Part shown: one piece after another, positions 43,630 to 52,750 of the stretch
Position numbering within the stretch: position 1 is the stretch's first letter
How the letters are laid out: every line of letters starts with the position of its first letter
Origin: Lishizhenia sp.
Lineage (GTDB): Bacteria > Bacteroidota > Bacteroidia > Flavobacteriales_D > Crocinitomicaceae
DNA length: 64,000 nucleotides
Assembly: GCA_007117355.1 (NCBI GenBank)
Contig: SKGS01000044.1
Coordinates: 1 to 64,000, forward strand
Reading direction: 5' to 3'
The notes under the pieces: generated by a model
What the model was told of the DNA's origin: nothing
What the model saw: only the letters and a program-made list of their open reading frames with translations
The model's database searches: none
Program-made: the position numbers and the translations under genes

Positions 43630-46600
43630 ATGAAACAGATATATATTCTCTCAGTATTGTTCTTGTTGACAGCACTTTCCGCAATAGGTCAGCGTATTCG
43701 TTATGAAGAAAAATCTAATGTGTTTTTTGGAATAAACGGTGGAAATACTTGGCACACCTCCGATGTTCAAAATGTTGATGCCGGTTTAAGAGGGGTTGGC
43801 TTTCTTTTTGGTACATCGCTAAATCATGATTATGGTAGGTTGTTTTCATATGACATTAGGTTAAGAGGGCTATATGGAGTCTGGTATGGAATGGACAATG
43901 AAACAACAGACCTAATAGAACAAAATGCTGCTGTAAATGCAATATACGGAGACTTAGGCCATGGTGTTGTACAAAACTTTCGCTCTACACAATTTCGTGC
44001 AGCACTAGAACTTGCTATTCATGCTAATCGTTTCAGAGAAAGAACACGTATAGACCCATATATTTTTGCTGGAATTGGCTATACAGGCACAAGAACAATG
44101 GGTGACTTGCTAGATTCAGATGGTATTCCTTATGATTATGCAAATAATCCAACAGGGGGTATTACTAATGGAACGTATGAAACACTCTTAGATATAAACG
44201 GAGCTGGTGATTCATACAGTGATTCAAGAAGAAGCGTGAATCTTTTGCCAAGCCTTGGTGTTGGATTGGGGTATTACCTGACCAACCGTTTCGCGTTTGG
44301 TTTTGAACATAAAACAACTTTTTTTAACTCCAATTATTTTGATGGTACAATAGTAGATCAAAGTTCCGCCATCTCTTCTTCTAATGATTTATATCATTAT
44401 TCGGGAGTTTATTTTCGTTGGTACTTAAAACCATATGATCCAGATAGGACTGCCAAAACAAGACCGCATACTCCGCCTCGTCCTCACACTCCTCCGCCAC
44501 CACCGAGACAGCCTTCTGATGTTGGAACTATTAAAACTCCAACACCACCATCTGTAAGGTTTACTCAACCGTCAAATACAATTCAAGTTGTTTCTGATCC
44601 ATCTTTTGTGTTGAGGGCAGAAATAATGAATGTACCCACTTCGCAAAATGTAGTATTTAGACAAGATGGAATTGAAAACCACCAGTTTACTTATAATGGA
44701 TTAACCGGAAGTTTTCAAAGCACCGTTCAATTAAAACCTGGTCAAAACATTTTTAGACTTAGAGGAACAAATGAGTATGGTTCAGATGAGGCTAGTGTCA
44801 CAATTATTTACGAACAAGAACAGGGATTGCCTCCTGTAGTAAAAATTAACGACCCGTCTAATAACCCGCATAATACAACAAACACTAATAGAAACGTGAC
44901 AGCAAATATTCAAAACGTTTCTCAGAAAAATCAGGTAATAGCGACCTTGAACGGTCAGTCTATTGGCAGTGATTTTAATTTTTCCGCATCAGGCTGGAAT
45001 AACTTCTCTAAAAACTTCCCTTTAGAACTCGGAGCAAATACCATAAAAATTACTGCAACTAATGAATTTGGAACAGATTCAGATCAAGTCACAATAATTT
45101 ATTCACGTAAACCAGAGGAGTCGATTGACCCTATTGTGCCACCTTCTGTTACATTTACGAATCCAATATTTAGTTCCGTAACTGTTACTTCACCAAATTT
45201 CCAACTTCGAGGAAATGTTTTTGAAGTGGATAGTAGAAATAATGTAACGTTCATTCAGAATGGAATTACTAATTCTAATTTCTCTTATTCGGTTACAAAC
45301 AAGCAGTTTTCGAGTAATGTAGTGTTGCAGCCTGGTCCAAATGTTTTCCAATTGATTGGAACCAACGCAGCAGGATCAGATCAAAAGACAGTCGTTATCA
45401 CTTATGATATTCCAAGTCCTACTCCACCAATTGTAACTATTACTCAACCTTTTGATAATCCATTTACTACAACAAACTCAACGACTAATGTTCGAGCAAC
45501 TGTATTAAATGTCAATCAAAAGAATCAAATAACAGTTCGAATAAATGGTACCGCAACATCCAACTTTACGTTTAATGCATCAACTTCTCAAGTAAACTTA
45601 ACTGTTCCGCTTCAAGAAGGAAACAATACGGTGAGAATTAGCGCAACGAATACAGATGGCTCAGATAGCAAACAAACCTCAATTATTTACCGTAAACCTG
45701 TCGTTGAATTACCTCCTGTAGTTGAGTTTGTTTCGCCAGCTTATTCGCCATATAACACAGAAGAAGAGACCGAAACAGTTACAGCTTCTGTCTATAATGT
45801 GAACACTAAAGAACAAGTCACAGTTCTTCTTAATGGAACAAGTATTTCGAATTTCAATTTTGCTGCCAATACAAACACCAATGCAACGGTTAGTATTCCA
45901 GCAAGCTGGATTGAAGGTGTTAACGTTGTTACTGTAACAGCTACAAACAATGCTGGAGTAGATTCTAAAAACACAACGATTATTTACAAAAAACCAGAGC
46001 GTTTGCTTCCACCAGTAGTTGCTTTTGTTAATCCTGTAGAAAACCCTAAAACTGTTTTTGTTTCTTCTTATCCAGTGCAAGCTACGGTAAAACATGTTTC
46101 TTCTAGTAATCAGATTCAATTGCGCATCAATGGGGTTAGTACTTCAAACTTCACTTACAACCCAGTGTCAGAGCAAATGAACTTCACAACCAGTTTGTTG
46201 TCTGGTGCAAATACCATAGAAATAACAGCGACGAACAATCAAGGTCAGGATACAGAAACAACTACAATCATTTACAGAAAACAAAACCCTGTTTTGCCTC
46301 CAGTCGTTACCATCGTATATCCATTTACGCAAAATTACACGGTTAATACTTCAACAGTATCCATTAATGCAACACTTCTAAATGTTGCCACTGCAAACGA
46401 TATTACGGTAACAGTAAATGGGTCTAGTGTAAGTAATTTTGTTTTTAACACACAGACAAAAACCCTAAACTACACGATGCCTTTGAATGAAGGGTCTAAT
46501 TCTATTACCATTGTTGGAATAAACAACGCAGGAAGCGATAGTGATACAAGAAATATCATTTATAACAAGGAGCAAACGCTTGAGCCTCCAATTGTAACAT

Positions 46601-49600
46601 TTATTAATCCAGCAAACGCAGGTCTTCAGGTTACACATCCAACCTATATTATGAAAGCGACAGTGGAAAATGTTCAAACTAAAAATGATATCAGAGTTAG
46701 ATTTAATGGACAAACAATTAGTCCTTCCAACTTCTCGTTCAACCCTGCTTCAAAAGAAGTGACTTACACTTCTAGCTTGTCGTTAGGTAATAATATGTTT
46801 GAAGTTCGAGGTACAAATTCTGCTGGCGTTCATGAATCAGCGATAAACATCATGTACGTTGAGCCAGCACCAGAATGTGAAGCACCAACAGTAACATATG
46901 TTCAGCCAGCTGCTAGCAACCTAACAGTTGAAAACGATGAGTTTATGATTCGTGCTTTAGTTAACCATGTTAATTCAGCAAGTGATATAATATTAAAAGT
47001 TAACGGCGATAATATCGGAAACTTCAATTATTCAACCTCTTCGAAAATTCTAAGTAGAAAGGTAAATTTAATGGAAGGAAATAATGTAATTGAGATAATT
47101 GCACAAACTTCATGTGGTAGAGCGGATGTTACAACTACGTTAGTGTATCAGCCACCTTATGTTCCATGTGATGAGCCTATTGTTTCTATCTTGGAGCCAG
47201 ATGCTTATGGATACTCAACAACAAAGAGTCAAATTGAACTTACTGCAACGGTATCAAATGTTCAAAATGCTCAAGAGTTGCAATTAATTGTTAATGGTAC
47301 TTCTCGAAACTTTAGTTTTGACTTAGGAACACACATAGTAACAGCTTCTATTCCTTTAAATTTAGGAAACAATAGTATAGTGTTATCTGCAACCACAGAT
47401 TGTGGAACCGATGCGGAAAGTTGGAATATTAAAAGAGAAGCTTGCCGACCACCAGTAATTACAGTAGATGCTTCCCCTGCACCTGAAAACGGGGTGGTTA
47501 CTACAAGTCAAATTTCGCTATCAGGAACTATAACCGACGTGGTGCAGAGTGCAATTACGGTAAGTGTAAACGGGCAGCCAAGAAACTTTGTTTACCAAAC
47601 ATCTACTCAACAATTTACATCTTCGGTTTCACTAAACGAAGGTTCTAATACGATTGTAATACAAGCAAATAATTCTTGTATGGCAGTTTCGGAAACAATC
47701 GAAATCTCTTACGAGCCAATTGTTGTTCCCGACCCTCCAACAGTTACGATTACAAACCCGGCTAGTTCTCCTCAAACTGTTTTTACAGGGGTTTACAATG
47801 TAGAAGCTACAGTAACAAACGTTCAAAATGCTCAACAAGTTAGTGTTCAAGTTAATGGTGCTTCTCGCAGCTTCCAATTTCAAGCTAGCACAGGAAAGGT
47901 AAGTTTTAACCAAACGCTGTCAAGCGGAATGAACACTATTGTAATTAGTGCTGTAAATGAAGCTGGAAGTGCCTCAGACGAAGCAGCAATTGTTTACAGA
48001 GTTCCTGTAACAATTAATCCTCCAGTGGTTACATTTACACAACCGAATACACCAACTACGGTTGTAACAGAAGACGGAACAATTCAAGTAACAGGAACAG
48101 CAAGTAACTTGGTTAGCGAAAACCAATTTGAATTGTTAGTAAACGACGAACCTTATTCAAACTTCACAAGCTCATTGTCTTCTGACGGTTTGTTATCGTT
48201 TAGTTTACCCATTGCTATAAGCCCTACTCACCCTATTTATGTTATCACTGCGATAGCAACAAATAGCGCAGGGTCTGATCAAGATCAAATTGAAATAATT
48301 AGAGATGTAGAAGAGGAAGAAGACGATTGTGAAGCTCAAATACAGGTTAGCTTTGATTCCGATCATAAAGGAGCAAGTGTCACCAGTACTCAACCAATAA
48401 CGAGTGTTGTGTTTAAATACACCGAAGGCACCCTTCAATCATTTAGTGGTTTAAATAGCTCTTCTGTTAACCTTAGAGCCTCCACAAATAACATGGATAA
48501 ATGTCTAGAAGGATTATGGGTTATGTCTGGATGTTTAGACGACCGTTTAACTTCTGGTTATGGTAGATGGTTCGAGCACGAAGGATATGACGGAAGTTGT
48601 GAGGCTCCTGCTTGTGACCCGCCGTCAATTCAATTAATTAGCGCATTGGAAACGCAAGAATCAACCTACTTATTCGAATTCACAGCAACTAATGTGAACT
48701 CTAATGAGGTAGGAGTAACATACAATGGTCAGCCAGTAAACTGCAATTACAATAGTTCAACTGGCAAGTTTAGTTGCTCCATTAAACTCCAAGGCACTGC
48801 AAACACTTTTGTTGTGACAGCAAACGGTTGTGAAACAGTTACTGAAGTTTTCGAAGTTACTTTTGAAAAAGAATGTAATGAGATAACTTACAGTCTAGGT
48901 TATCCTTCCACTAATAATTTAACAGTGGAAGAGTCAGGTATATCACTGTTTTTAACAGTTAATCACGCCGACCCAAGTGCCACTCAAGCGACGTTGAATG
49001 GAAACCCTGTTGCTTCTCAATACACTGGAACAACACTAAGCGTTTCAGACTTAAAACTTCAAGAAGGTGCGAATCAGATTAGTATTCAACTTAGAAATGA
49101 TTGTAGTAATAAAAATGTTAATTACACGATTACATACAATGTACCAGCTTCATGCGGCCCAGCAATTAATTTAGGAAATTCTGAATGGGAGTTTTGTTTA
49201 GTTACACCGTCTGGAAGATTCAATAGCAACTACTTGAAAGCAAACCCGAATTTCTCTTATTCAGGTACAGCTTCTAGCCTATATTTTTTACCAATGTCAG
49301 GGGGGTCAAATGTAACAGTTAATGGAAAAGACTATCCAATCCAAGCCGGTATGTATTATTTGTTCCAAGGTAATTTAAGTGTTAGCATTAGCAGAAATGG
49401 AAATTGGGAAGTATGTGTTCAAGCAAGTACTAATCCGTTGTTTGGAAATGGAGCAAGAAGACCTTCTAGTCCTTGTGAAATATCGACACCTCCTGCGCCG
49501 ATACGTCCTGGCACTGTCGCACCTTCTGGAACACCTGGTACAACAACTCCAACTGGGGGTACCATAAGAAATCCAACAACAACAAGAAGGGTGACTATCC

Positions 49601-49797
49601 CAACGAGAACACCGTCTTCTAACGAGCCATCTACTCCAACATCGACAGGGGGTAAAGTAAATAGAACAATTACAAGACCAACAAATCAGAGGCAAACTCG
49701 CACACCTTCGGCAAACAGCCCGACGCCAGCACCTTCGGCAACGGAAGGAACGATTAGACAACCAAGTAATAATGTTCGAAGAAGAGGAGGTAATTAG
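43630..49797 (+). CDS. Giant barrel-plus-Ig-repeat surface protein (2055 residues)
   Basis: A signal peptide (IYILSVLFLLTALSAIGQ) precedes a predicted outer-membrane beta-barrel domain (about 25-275, e.g. FGINGGNTWH, YIFAGIGYTGTR, GVGLGYYLTNRFAFGFEHKT). A proline-rich linker follows (RPHTPPRPHTPPPPPRQPSD, about 283-302). Thirteen tandem Ig-like repeats of about 95 residues run from 306 to 1566; each opens PPxVTFxxP, has a NGxxxSNFTF core and ends NTIxITATNxxGSDSxxTTIIY. A Cys-rich segment, two diverged repeats and a distinct Cys-containing domain precede a Thr/Pro/Ser/Arg low-complexity tail ending VRRRGGN. No T9SS sorting domain is seen. Likely an adhesin or scaffold; ligand unknown. A strong terminator follows. 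Also possible: repeats in the periplasm, given barrel topology. Confidence 0.87.
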   Translation: MKQIYILSVLFLLTALSAIGQRIRYEEKSNVFFGINGGNTWHTSDVQNVDAGLRGVGFLFGTSLNHDYGRLFSYDIRLRGLYGVWYGMDNETTDLIEQNAAVNAIYGDLGHGVVQNFRSTQFRAALELAIHANRFRERTRIDPYIFAGIGYTGTRTMGDLLDSDGIPYDYANNPTGGITNGTYETLLDINGAGDSYSDSRRSVNLLPSLGVGLGYYLTNRFAFGFEHKTTFFNSNYFDGTIVDQSSAISSSNDLYHYSGVYFRWYLKPYDPDRTAKTRPHTPPRPHTPPPPPRQPSDVGTIKTPTPPSVRFTQPSNTIQVVSDPSFVLRAEIMNVPTSQNVVFRQDGIENHQFTYNGLTGSFQSTVQLKPGQNIFRLRGTNEYGSDEASVTIIYEQEQGLPPVVKINDPSNNPHNTTNTNRNVTANIQNVSQKNQVIATLNGQSIGSDFNFSASGWNNFSKNFPLELGANTIKITATNEFGTDSDQVTIIYSRKPEESIDPIVPPSVTFTNPIFSSVTVTSPNFQLRGNVFEVDSRNNVTFIQNGITNSNFSYSVTNKQFSSNVVLQPGPNVFQLIGTNAAGSDQKTVVITYDIPSPTPPIVTITQPFDNPFTTTNSTTNVRATVLNVNQKNQITVRINGTATSNFTFNASTSQVNLTVPLQEGNNTVRISATNTDGSDSKQTSIIYRKPVVELPPVVEFVSPAYSPYNTEEETETVTASVYNVNTKEQVTVLLNGTSISNFNFAANTNTNATVSIPASWIEGVNVVTVTATNNAGVDSKNTTIIYKKPERLLPPVVAFVNPVENPKTVFVSSYPVQATVKHVSSSNQIQLRINGVSTSNFTYNPVSEQMNFTTSLLSGANTIEITATNNQGQDTETTTIIYRKQNPVLPPVVTIVYPFTQNYTVNTSTVSINATLLNVATANDITVTVNGSSVSNFVFNTQTKTLNYTMPLNEGSNSITIVGINNAGSDSDTRNIIYNKEQTLEPPIVTFINPANAGLQVTHPTYIMKATVENVQTKNDIRVRFNGQTISPSNFSFNPASKEVTYTSSLSLGNNMFEVRGTNSAGVHESAINIMYVEPAPECEAPTVTYVQPAASNLTVENDEFMIRALVNHVNSASDIILKVNGDNIGNFNYSTSSKILSRKVNLMEGNNVIEIIAQTSCGRADVTTTLVYQPPYVPCDEPIVSILEPDAYGYSTTKSQIELTATVSNVQNAQELQLIVNGTSRNFSFDLGTHIVTASIPLNLGNNSIVLSATTDCGTDAESWNIKREACRPPVITVDASPAPENGVVTTSQISLSGTITDVVQSAITVSVNGQPRNFVYQTSTQQFTSSVSLNEGSNTIVIQANNSCMAVSETIEISYEPIVVPDPPTVTITNPASSPQTVFTGVYNVEATVTNVQNAQQVSVQVNGASRSFQFQASTGKVSFNQTLSSGMNTIVISAVNEAGSASDEAAIVYRVPVTINPPVVTFTQPNTPTTVVTEDGTIQVTGTASNLVSENQFELLVNDEPYSNFTSSLSSDGLLSFSLPIAISPTHPIYVITAIATNSAGSDQDQIEIIRDVEEEEDDCEAQIQVSFDSDHKGASVTSTQPITSVVFKYTEGTLQSFSGLNSSSVNLRASTNNMDKCLEGLWVMSGCLDDRLTSGYGRWFEHEGYDGSCEAPACDPPSIQLISALETQESTYLFEFTATNVNSNEVGVTYNGQPVNCNYNSSTGKFSCSIKLQGTANTFVVTANGCETVTEVFEVTFEKECNEITYSLGYPSTNNLTVEESGISLFLTVNHADPSATQATLNGNPVASQYTGTTLSVSDLKLQEGANQISIQLRNDCSNKNVNYTITYNVPASCGPAINLGNSEWEFCLVTPSGRFNSNYLKANPNFSYSGTASSLYFLPMSGGSNVTVNGKDYPIQAGMYYLFQGNLSVSISRNGNWEVCVQASTNPLFGNGARRPSSPCEISTPPAPIRPGTVAPSGTPGTTTPTGGTIRNPTTTRRVTIPTRTPSSNEPSTPTSTGGKVNRTITRPTNQRQTRTPSANSPTPAPSATEGTIRQPSNNVRRRGGN
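44545..48327 (+). repeat. DNA array of 13 Ig-like module repeats (~285 bp unit)
   Basis: The coding repeat units share PPxVxFxxP, NGxxxSNF and NNTIxITATN landmarks at roughly 285-bp intervals. The units differ widely at DNA level, so the array is old and not a recent tandem expansion. Antisense ORFs in this region in the track are by-products of it. Confidence 0.8.
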
Positions 49798-49813
49798 TAG
49801 AGCTATAATAGAT

Positions 49814-49850
49814 AAAAAACACGTTGTGGGTTTTCCATAACGTGTTTTTT
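49814..49850 (+). terminator. Strong rho-independent terminator
   Basis: AAAAAACACGTT pairs perfectly with AACGTGTTTTTT (12 bp, 13-nt loop) ending in a T-run, 17 bp after the giant gene's stop codon. Confidence 0.92.
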
Positions 49851-49955
49851 TATGAAAAAATTGAAAAAGTCTATAAAATGTCTATGATTTATTCTTTGTA
49901 AATGAATATTTTATGCATAATTTTGTTGTTTTTCTGACCCCAAAACAACCCCTAG

Positions 49956-50525
49956 ATGCGAAACAGTTTCGGAATCTTGTTCCCGTTTAAATCTTTTTCT
50001 TGGAAGAGAGAATTCTGGAGTAATTACAATTATTTCAAGAATAAAGTGGCATTATATCAAATGAATCCAAGTGATTTTTTTTCGTTTCAAGTGATAGAAA
50101 ACCTATTACCTATAAATGTTGAAAGGGAAATTACTTTATTCGACGGTATTCCGCTGTCATCGACAACACAAAATGCAATTGAAAATAAGTTTGGACAACC
50201 TATTTTTACCTATCCGCTAAAAGTTAACGATAAAAACCTGAAGCTTCATGTGTATCGTTTCCTTCTTGCAGGACATAAAACAGAACTAAGCATTTTTACG
50301 AATAAAGAAATAGTTTTTCAATTTTCGTATCACTTTCCAGGTCTTAACAAACAGCAAAAGGATGGTATAACAAAGTTAATTGTATCTAAATTTGGATATA
50401 ATGCTACATTGAATAGAAATCAGAATTATCTTGAGTGCAGTAAAGGGAGTGTTTTGTTGTTTAAAGAAGAAGAAAAAGAAATTCTATGTACTGTTAAACG
50501 CAGGGATGTGGTTGTGCTGTCGTGA
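49956..50525 (+). CDS. Hypothetical protein, 189 residues
   Basis: This cytoplasmic-looking protein (no signal peptide; MRNSFGILFPFKSFSWKREF) has FWSNYNYFKNKVALYQMNPS, then ITLFDGIPLSSTTQNAIENK and FQFSYHFPGLNKQQKDGITK. It is alpha/beta with many aromatic residues. I recognise no family and no catalytic motif. It stands alone between a strong terminator and fur, so it has its own promoter. The codon usage looks like its neighbours. It might be lineage-specific. Confidence 0.65.
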   Translation: MRNSFGILFPFKSFSWKREFWSNYNYFKNKVALYQMNPSDFFSFQVIENLLPINVEREITLFDGIPLSSTTQNAIENKFGQPIFTYPLKVNDKNLKLHVYRFLLAGHKTELSIFTNKEIVFQFSYHFPGLNKQQKDGITKLIVSKFGYNATLNRNQNYLECSKGSVLLFKEEEKEILCTVKRRDVVVLS

Positions 50526-50640
50526 TATTAACGATGGATAGGAAAGTAGGATGCTCTTCAATACGTATTGAATTCTTTGCTGTTCTAACTGTATTTAAAA
50601 CAAATTTTACTCCCTTATTTTATTATCACTAATAATTGCT

Positions 50641-50648
50641 TATTTTTG
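50641..50648 (+). promoter_or_regulatory. Putative -7 box (TATTTTTG) of fur operon
   Basis: TATTTTTG fits TAnnTTTG and lies 20 bp before the fur-family ATG; the predicted leader would be very short. No strong -33 TTG is seen. Confidence 0.35.
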
Positions 50649-50667
50649 CCTTTTAACTGAGCAGTCG

Positions 50668-51120
50668 ATGGAAAACGTACAAGAAACGGTAAAGAACATT
50701 TTCTCAGCCTACCTTGAAAAAAATGGTCACCGAAAAACACCGGAACGCTTCGCCATACTTGAAGAAATCTACAATTATGACGGTCATTTCGATGTTGAAT
50801 CGCTGTATATCAAAATGAAAAACCAAAACTATCGTGTTTCCAGGGCTACTTTATACAATACAATAGAATTATTGCTTGCTTGTAATTTGGTAAGAAAACA
50901 TCAGTTTGGTAAAAACATAGCTCAGTTTGAAAAAGCACATGGATTTAAGCAACATGACCACATGATTTGCACGGACACAGGTGAACTGATAGAGTTTTGT
51001 GACCCGAGAATTCAAAATATTAAAGCAACAATCGAAGAGGTTTTTGGCGTAAAAATTCATCACCATTCGCTTTACTTTTATGGTGTAAGAAAAGAAAAAT
51101 CCGAATCCAAAGAAGCGTGA
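50668..51120 (+). CDS. Fur-family transcription regulator
   Basis: This 150-residue protein has an N-terminal winged helix ([20 protein letters not shown], then [20 protein letters not shown]) and a dimerisation domain with [20 protein letters not shown] and [12 protein letters not shown]. The His/Asp/Glu sites for metal binding are recognisable. The structural zinc CxxC motif of E. coli Fur appears as CTDTG, with one Cys missing, as in many Bacteroidota, so structural zinc may be bound differently or absent. Fur-type proteins respond to iron, zinc or peroxide; which one is not decided here, and ferritin 4 kb downstream makes iron plausible. It leads a tight fur-STAS-purA-ostA run. Confidence 0.9.
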   Translation: MENVQETVKNIFSAYLEKNGHRKTPERFAILEEIYNYDGHFDVESLYIKMKNQNYRVSRATLYNTIELLLACNLVRKHQFGKNIAQFEKAHGFKQHDHMICTDTGELIEFCDPRIQNIKATIEEVFGVKIHHHSLYFYGVRKEKSESKEA

Positions 51121-51476
51121 GCATGTCAATTAAAATAGAAAAGCACCATAATGGTGTTGTGGTTTGTTATTTGGCAGGAAGACTTACAAATGAAAACACC
51201 TCTCAAGAAGGTGAAAATGCAATTGTTAACCAACTTGAAGCTGGCGCTATTATGCTTGTTGTTGACTTAACAGAGGTGGATTATATGAACAGCAGTGGAT
51301 TAAACTGGCTTTTAAGAATGTTTACAAAGGTCAGAAATAAAGGAGGGGATTTAGTTATTGCTTCTCCATCTGGTGCTGTTACAAAGATTTTAGAAGTTTC
51401 AAAACTCAATTCAATATTTAGTATTTACGCGGACGTTAACACCGCAATTAATCATTTTAATGCACATGAGGCATGA
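51117..51476 (+). CDS. STAS-domain anti-sigma factor antagonist (RsbV/SpoIIAA-like)
   Basis: This 119-residue single STAS domain has the conserved phospho-Ser site in [20 protein letters not shown] (Ser59/Ser60), with [12 protein letters not shown] upstream. RsbV-type proteins bind the anti-sigma kinase when unphosphorylated. The window's RsbW-like protein (14268-14681) is a natural candidate partner, although the two are 37 kb apart. The start is GTG 51117 or ATG 51123; both overlap or abut the end of fur. The gene's TGA overlaps the purA ATG (ATGA). The sigma factor or other output is not in this window. Confidence 0.88.
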   Translation: MSMSIKIEKHHNGVVVCYLAGRLTNENTSQEGENAIVNQLEAGAIMLVVDLTEVDYMNSSGLNWLLRMFTKVRNKGGDLVIASPSGAVTKILEVSKLNSIFSIYADVNTAINHFNAHEA

Positions 51477-52750
51477 ATAAAGTAGATGTATTATTAGGTT
51501 TACAATGGGGAGACGAAGGAAAAGGTAAAATCGTCGATGTTTTAACTCCCAAATACGACATTATTGCTCGTTTTCAAGGCGGGCCAAATGCTGGGCACAC
51601 GCTAGAGTTTGATGGCATAAAGCACGTTTTACACACCATTCCTTCTGGGATATTCAGAAAGGACACGCTCAACGTTGTAGGTAACGGAGTTGTAATTGAC
51701 CCAGTAATCTTCAAAAAAGAAATTGACGCGCTTCAACCTTTCAATGTAGATATAAAAAACGTGTTGTTGATTTCCAACAAAGCTCATTTAATTTTACCAA
51801 CCCACCGTTTGTTAGACGCAGCATCTGAACAAGCGAAAGGAAATAAAAAAATTGGCTCTACCTTGAAAGGAATTGGACCAACGTACATGGACAAAACAGG
51901 AAGAAATGGTCTTCGTGTTGGGGATTTATTCTCACCTAACTTCCAAGAAAAGTACTATGCTCTTGTTGAAAAACACAAAGGAATGCTGAATCACTATCCA
52001 AGTTTTGAATATGATTTATCAGAGCTTGAACCAGCGTTTTTTGAAGGGATTGAACTTCTAAAAACACTTACCACAATTGATAGTGAACACTATTTAAATA
52101 ATGCGCTCAAAGAAGGAAAGACCATTCTAGCAGAAGGAGCACAGGGAACTTTATTAGATATCGACTTTGGAAGTTACCCATTTGTTACTTCTTCTAATAC
52201 AGTAACGGCTGGAACATGCACAGGGCTTGGTGTTGCACCAACAAGAATTGGAAACGTTTTAGGTATATTCAAAGCGTATTGCACCCGAGTTGGTAGTGGA
52301 CCATTCCCTACGGAATTAGAAAATGAAGTTGGGGAGAAAATAAGAAAGCATGGTTTCGAATTTGGAGCTACAACTGGACGACCTCGCCGTTGTGGTTGGA
52401 TAGACATCCCAGCATTAAAATATGCGATAATGATTAATGGTGTTTCTGAGTTGGCAATGATGAAATCAGATGTGTTAGATTCTTTTGATACTATTCATGT
52501 TTGCACACATTACAAAATCGATGGCAAGATTATTGATTATTTACCGTTTGATATAAACGATTTGGAAATAGAACCGGTTTATGAGGAAATAAAAGGTTGG
52601 AATTGTGATTTAACAAAACTAACTTCTTATGATGATGCTCCAGCTGAACTAAAAGCGTATGTTCAGTATCTTGAAGAGAAGCTTGAAGTTCCAATTACTA
52701 CCGTTTCTGTTGGGCCAGATAGATTGCAAACGCTAAGTACAAAACAATAA
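51473..52750 (+). CDS. purA: Adenylosuccinate synthetase
   Basis: This 425-residue enzyme condenses IMP and aspartate with GTP to form adenylosuccinate in purine synthesis. Signature text: GLQWGDEGKGKIVDVLTPKY at the N-terminus, FQGGPNAGHTLEFDG with catalytic residues, KGIGPTYMDKTGRNGLRVGD and the GTP-binding text TTGRPRRCGWIDIPAL. The length is normal. Its start codon overlaps the STAS stop in ATGA, and the ostA-like GTG begins directly after its own stop, so all four genes fur-STAS-purA-ostA are likely co-transcribed. Confidence 0.98.
   Translation: MNKVDVLLGLQWGDEGKGKIVDVLTPKYDIIARFQGGPNAGHTLEFDGIKHVLHTIPSGIFRKDTLNVVGNGVVIDPVIFKKEIDALQPFNVDIKNVLLISNKAHLILPTHRLLDAASEQAKGNKKIGSTLKGIGPTYMDKTGRNGLRVGDLFSPNFQEKYYALVEKHKGMLNHYPSFEYDLSELEPAFFEGIELLKTLTTIDSEHYLNNALKEGKTILAEGAQGTLLDIDFGSYPFVTSSNTVTAGTCTGLGVAPTRIGNVLGIFKAYCTRVGSGPFPTELENEVGEKIRKHGFEFGATTGRPRRCGWIDIPALKYAIMINGVSELAMMKSDVLDSFDTIHVCTHYKIDGKIIDYLPFDINDLEIEPVYEEIKGWNCDLTKLTSYDDAPAELKAYVQYLEEKLEVPITTVSVGPDRLQTLSTKQ

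Noticed and set aside
45709-47913. Several antisense ORFs within the giant repeat protein gene
   Set aside because: They are the reverse reading of an Ig-repeat coding array, rich in Asn/Cys/Arg, and have no plausible starts or domains.
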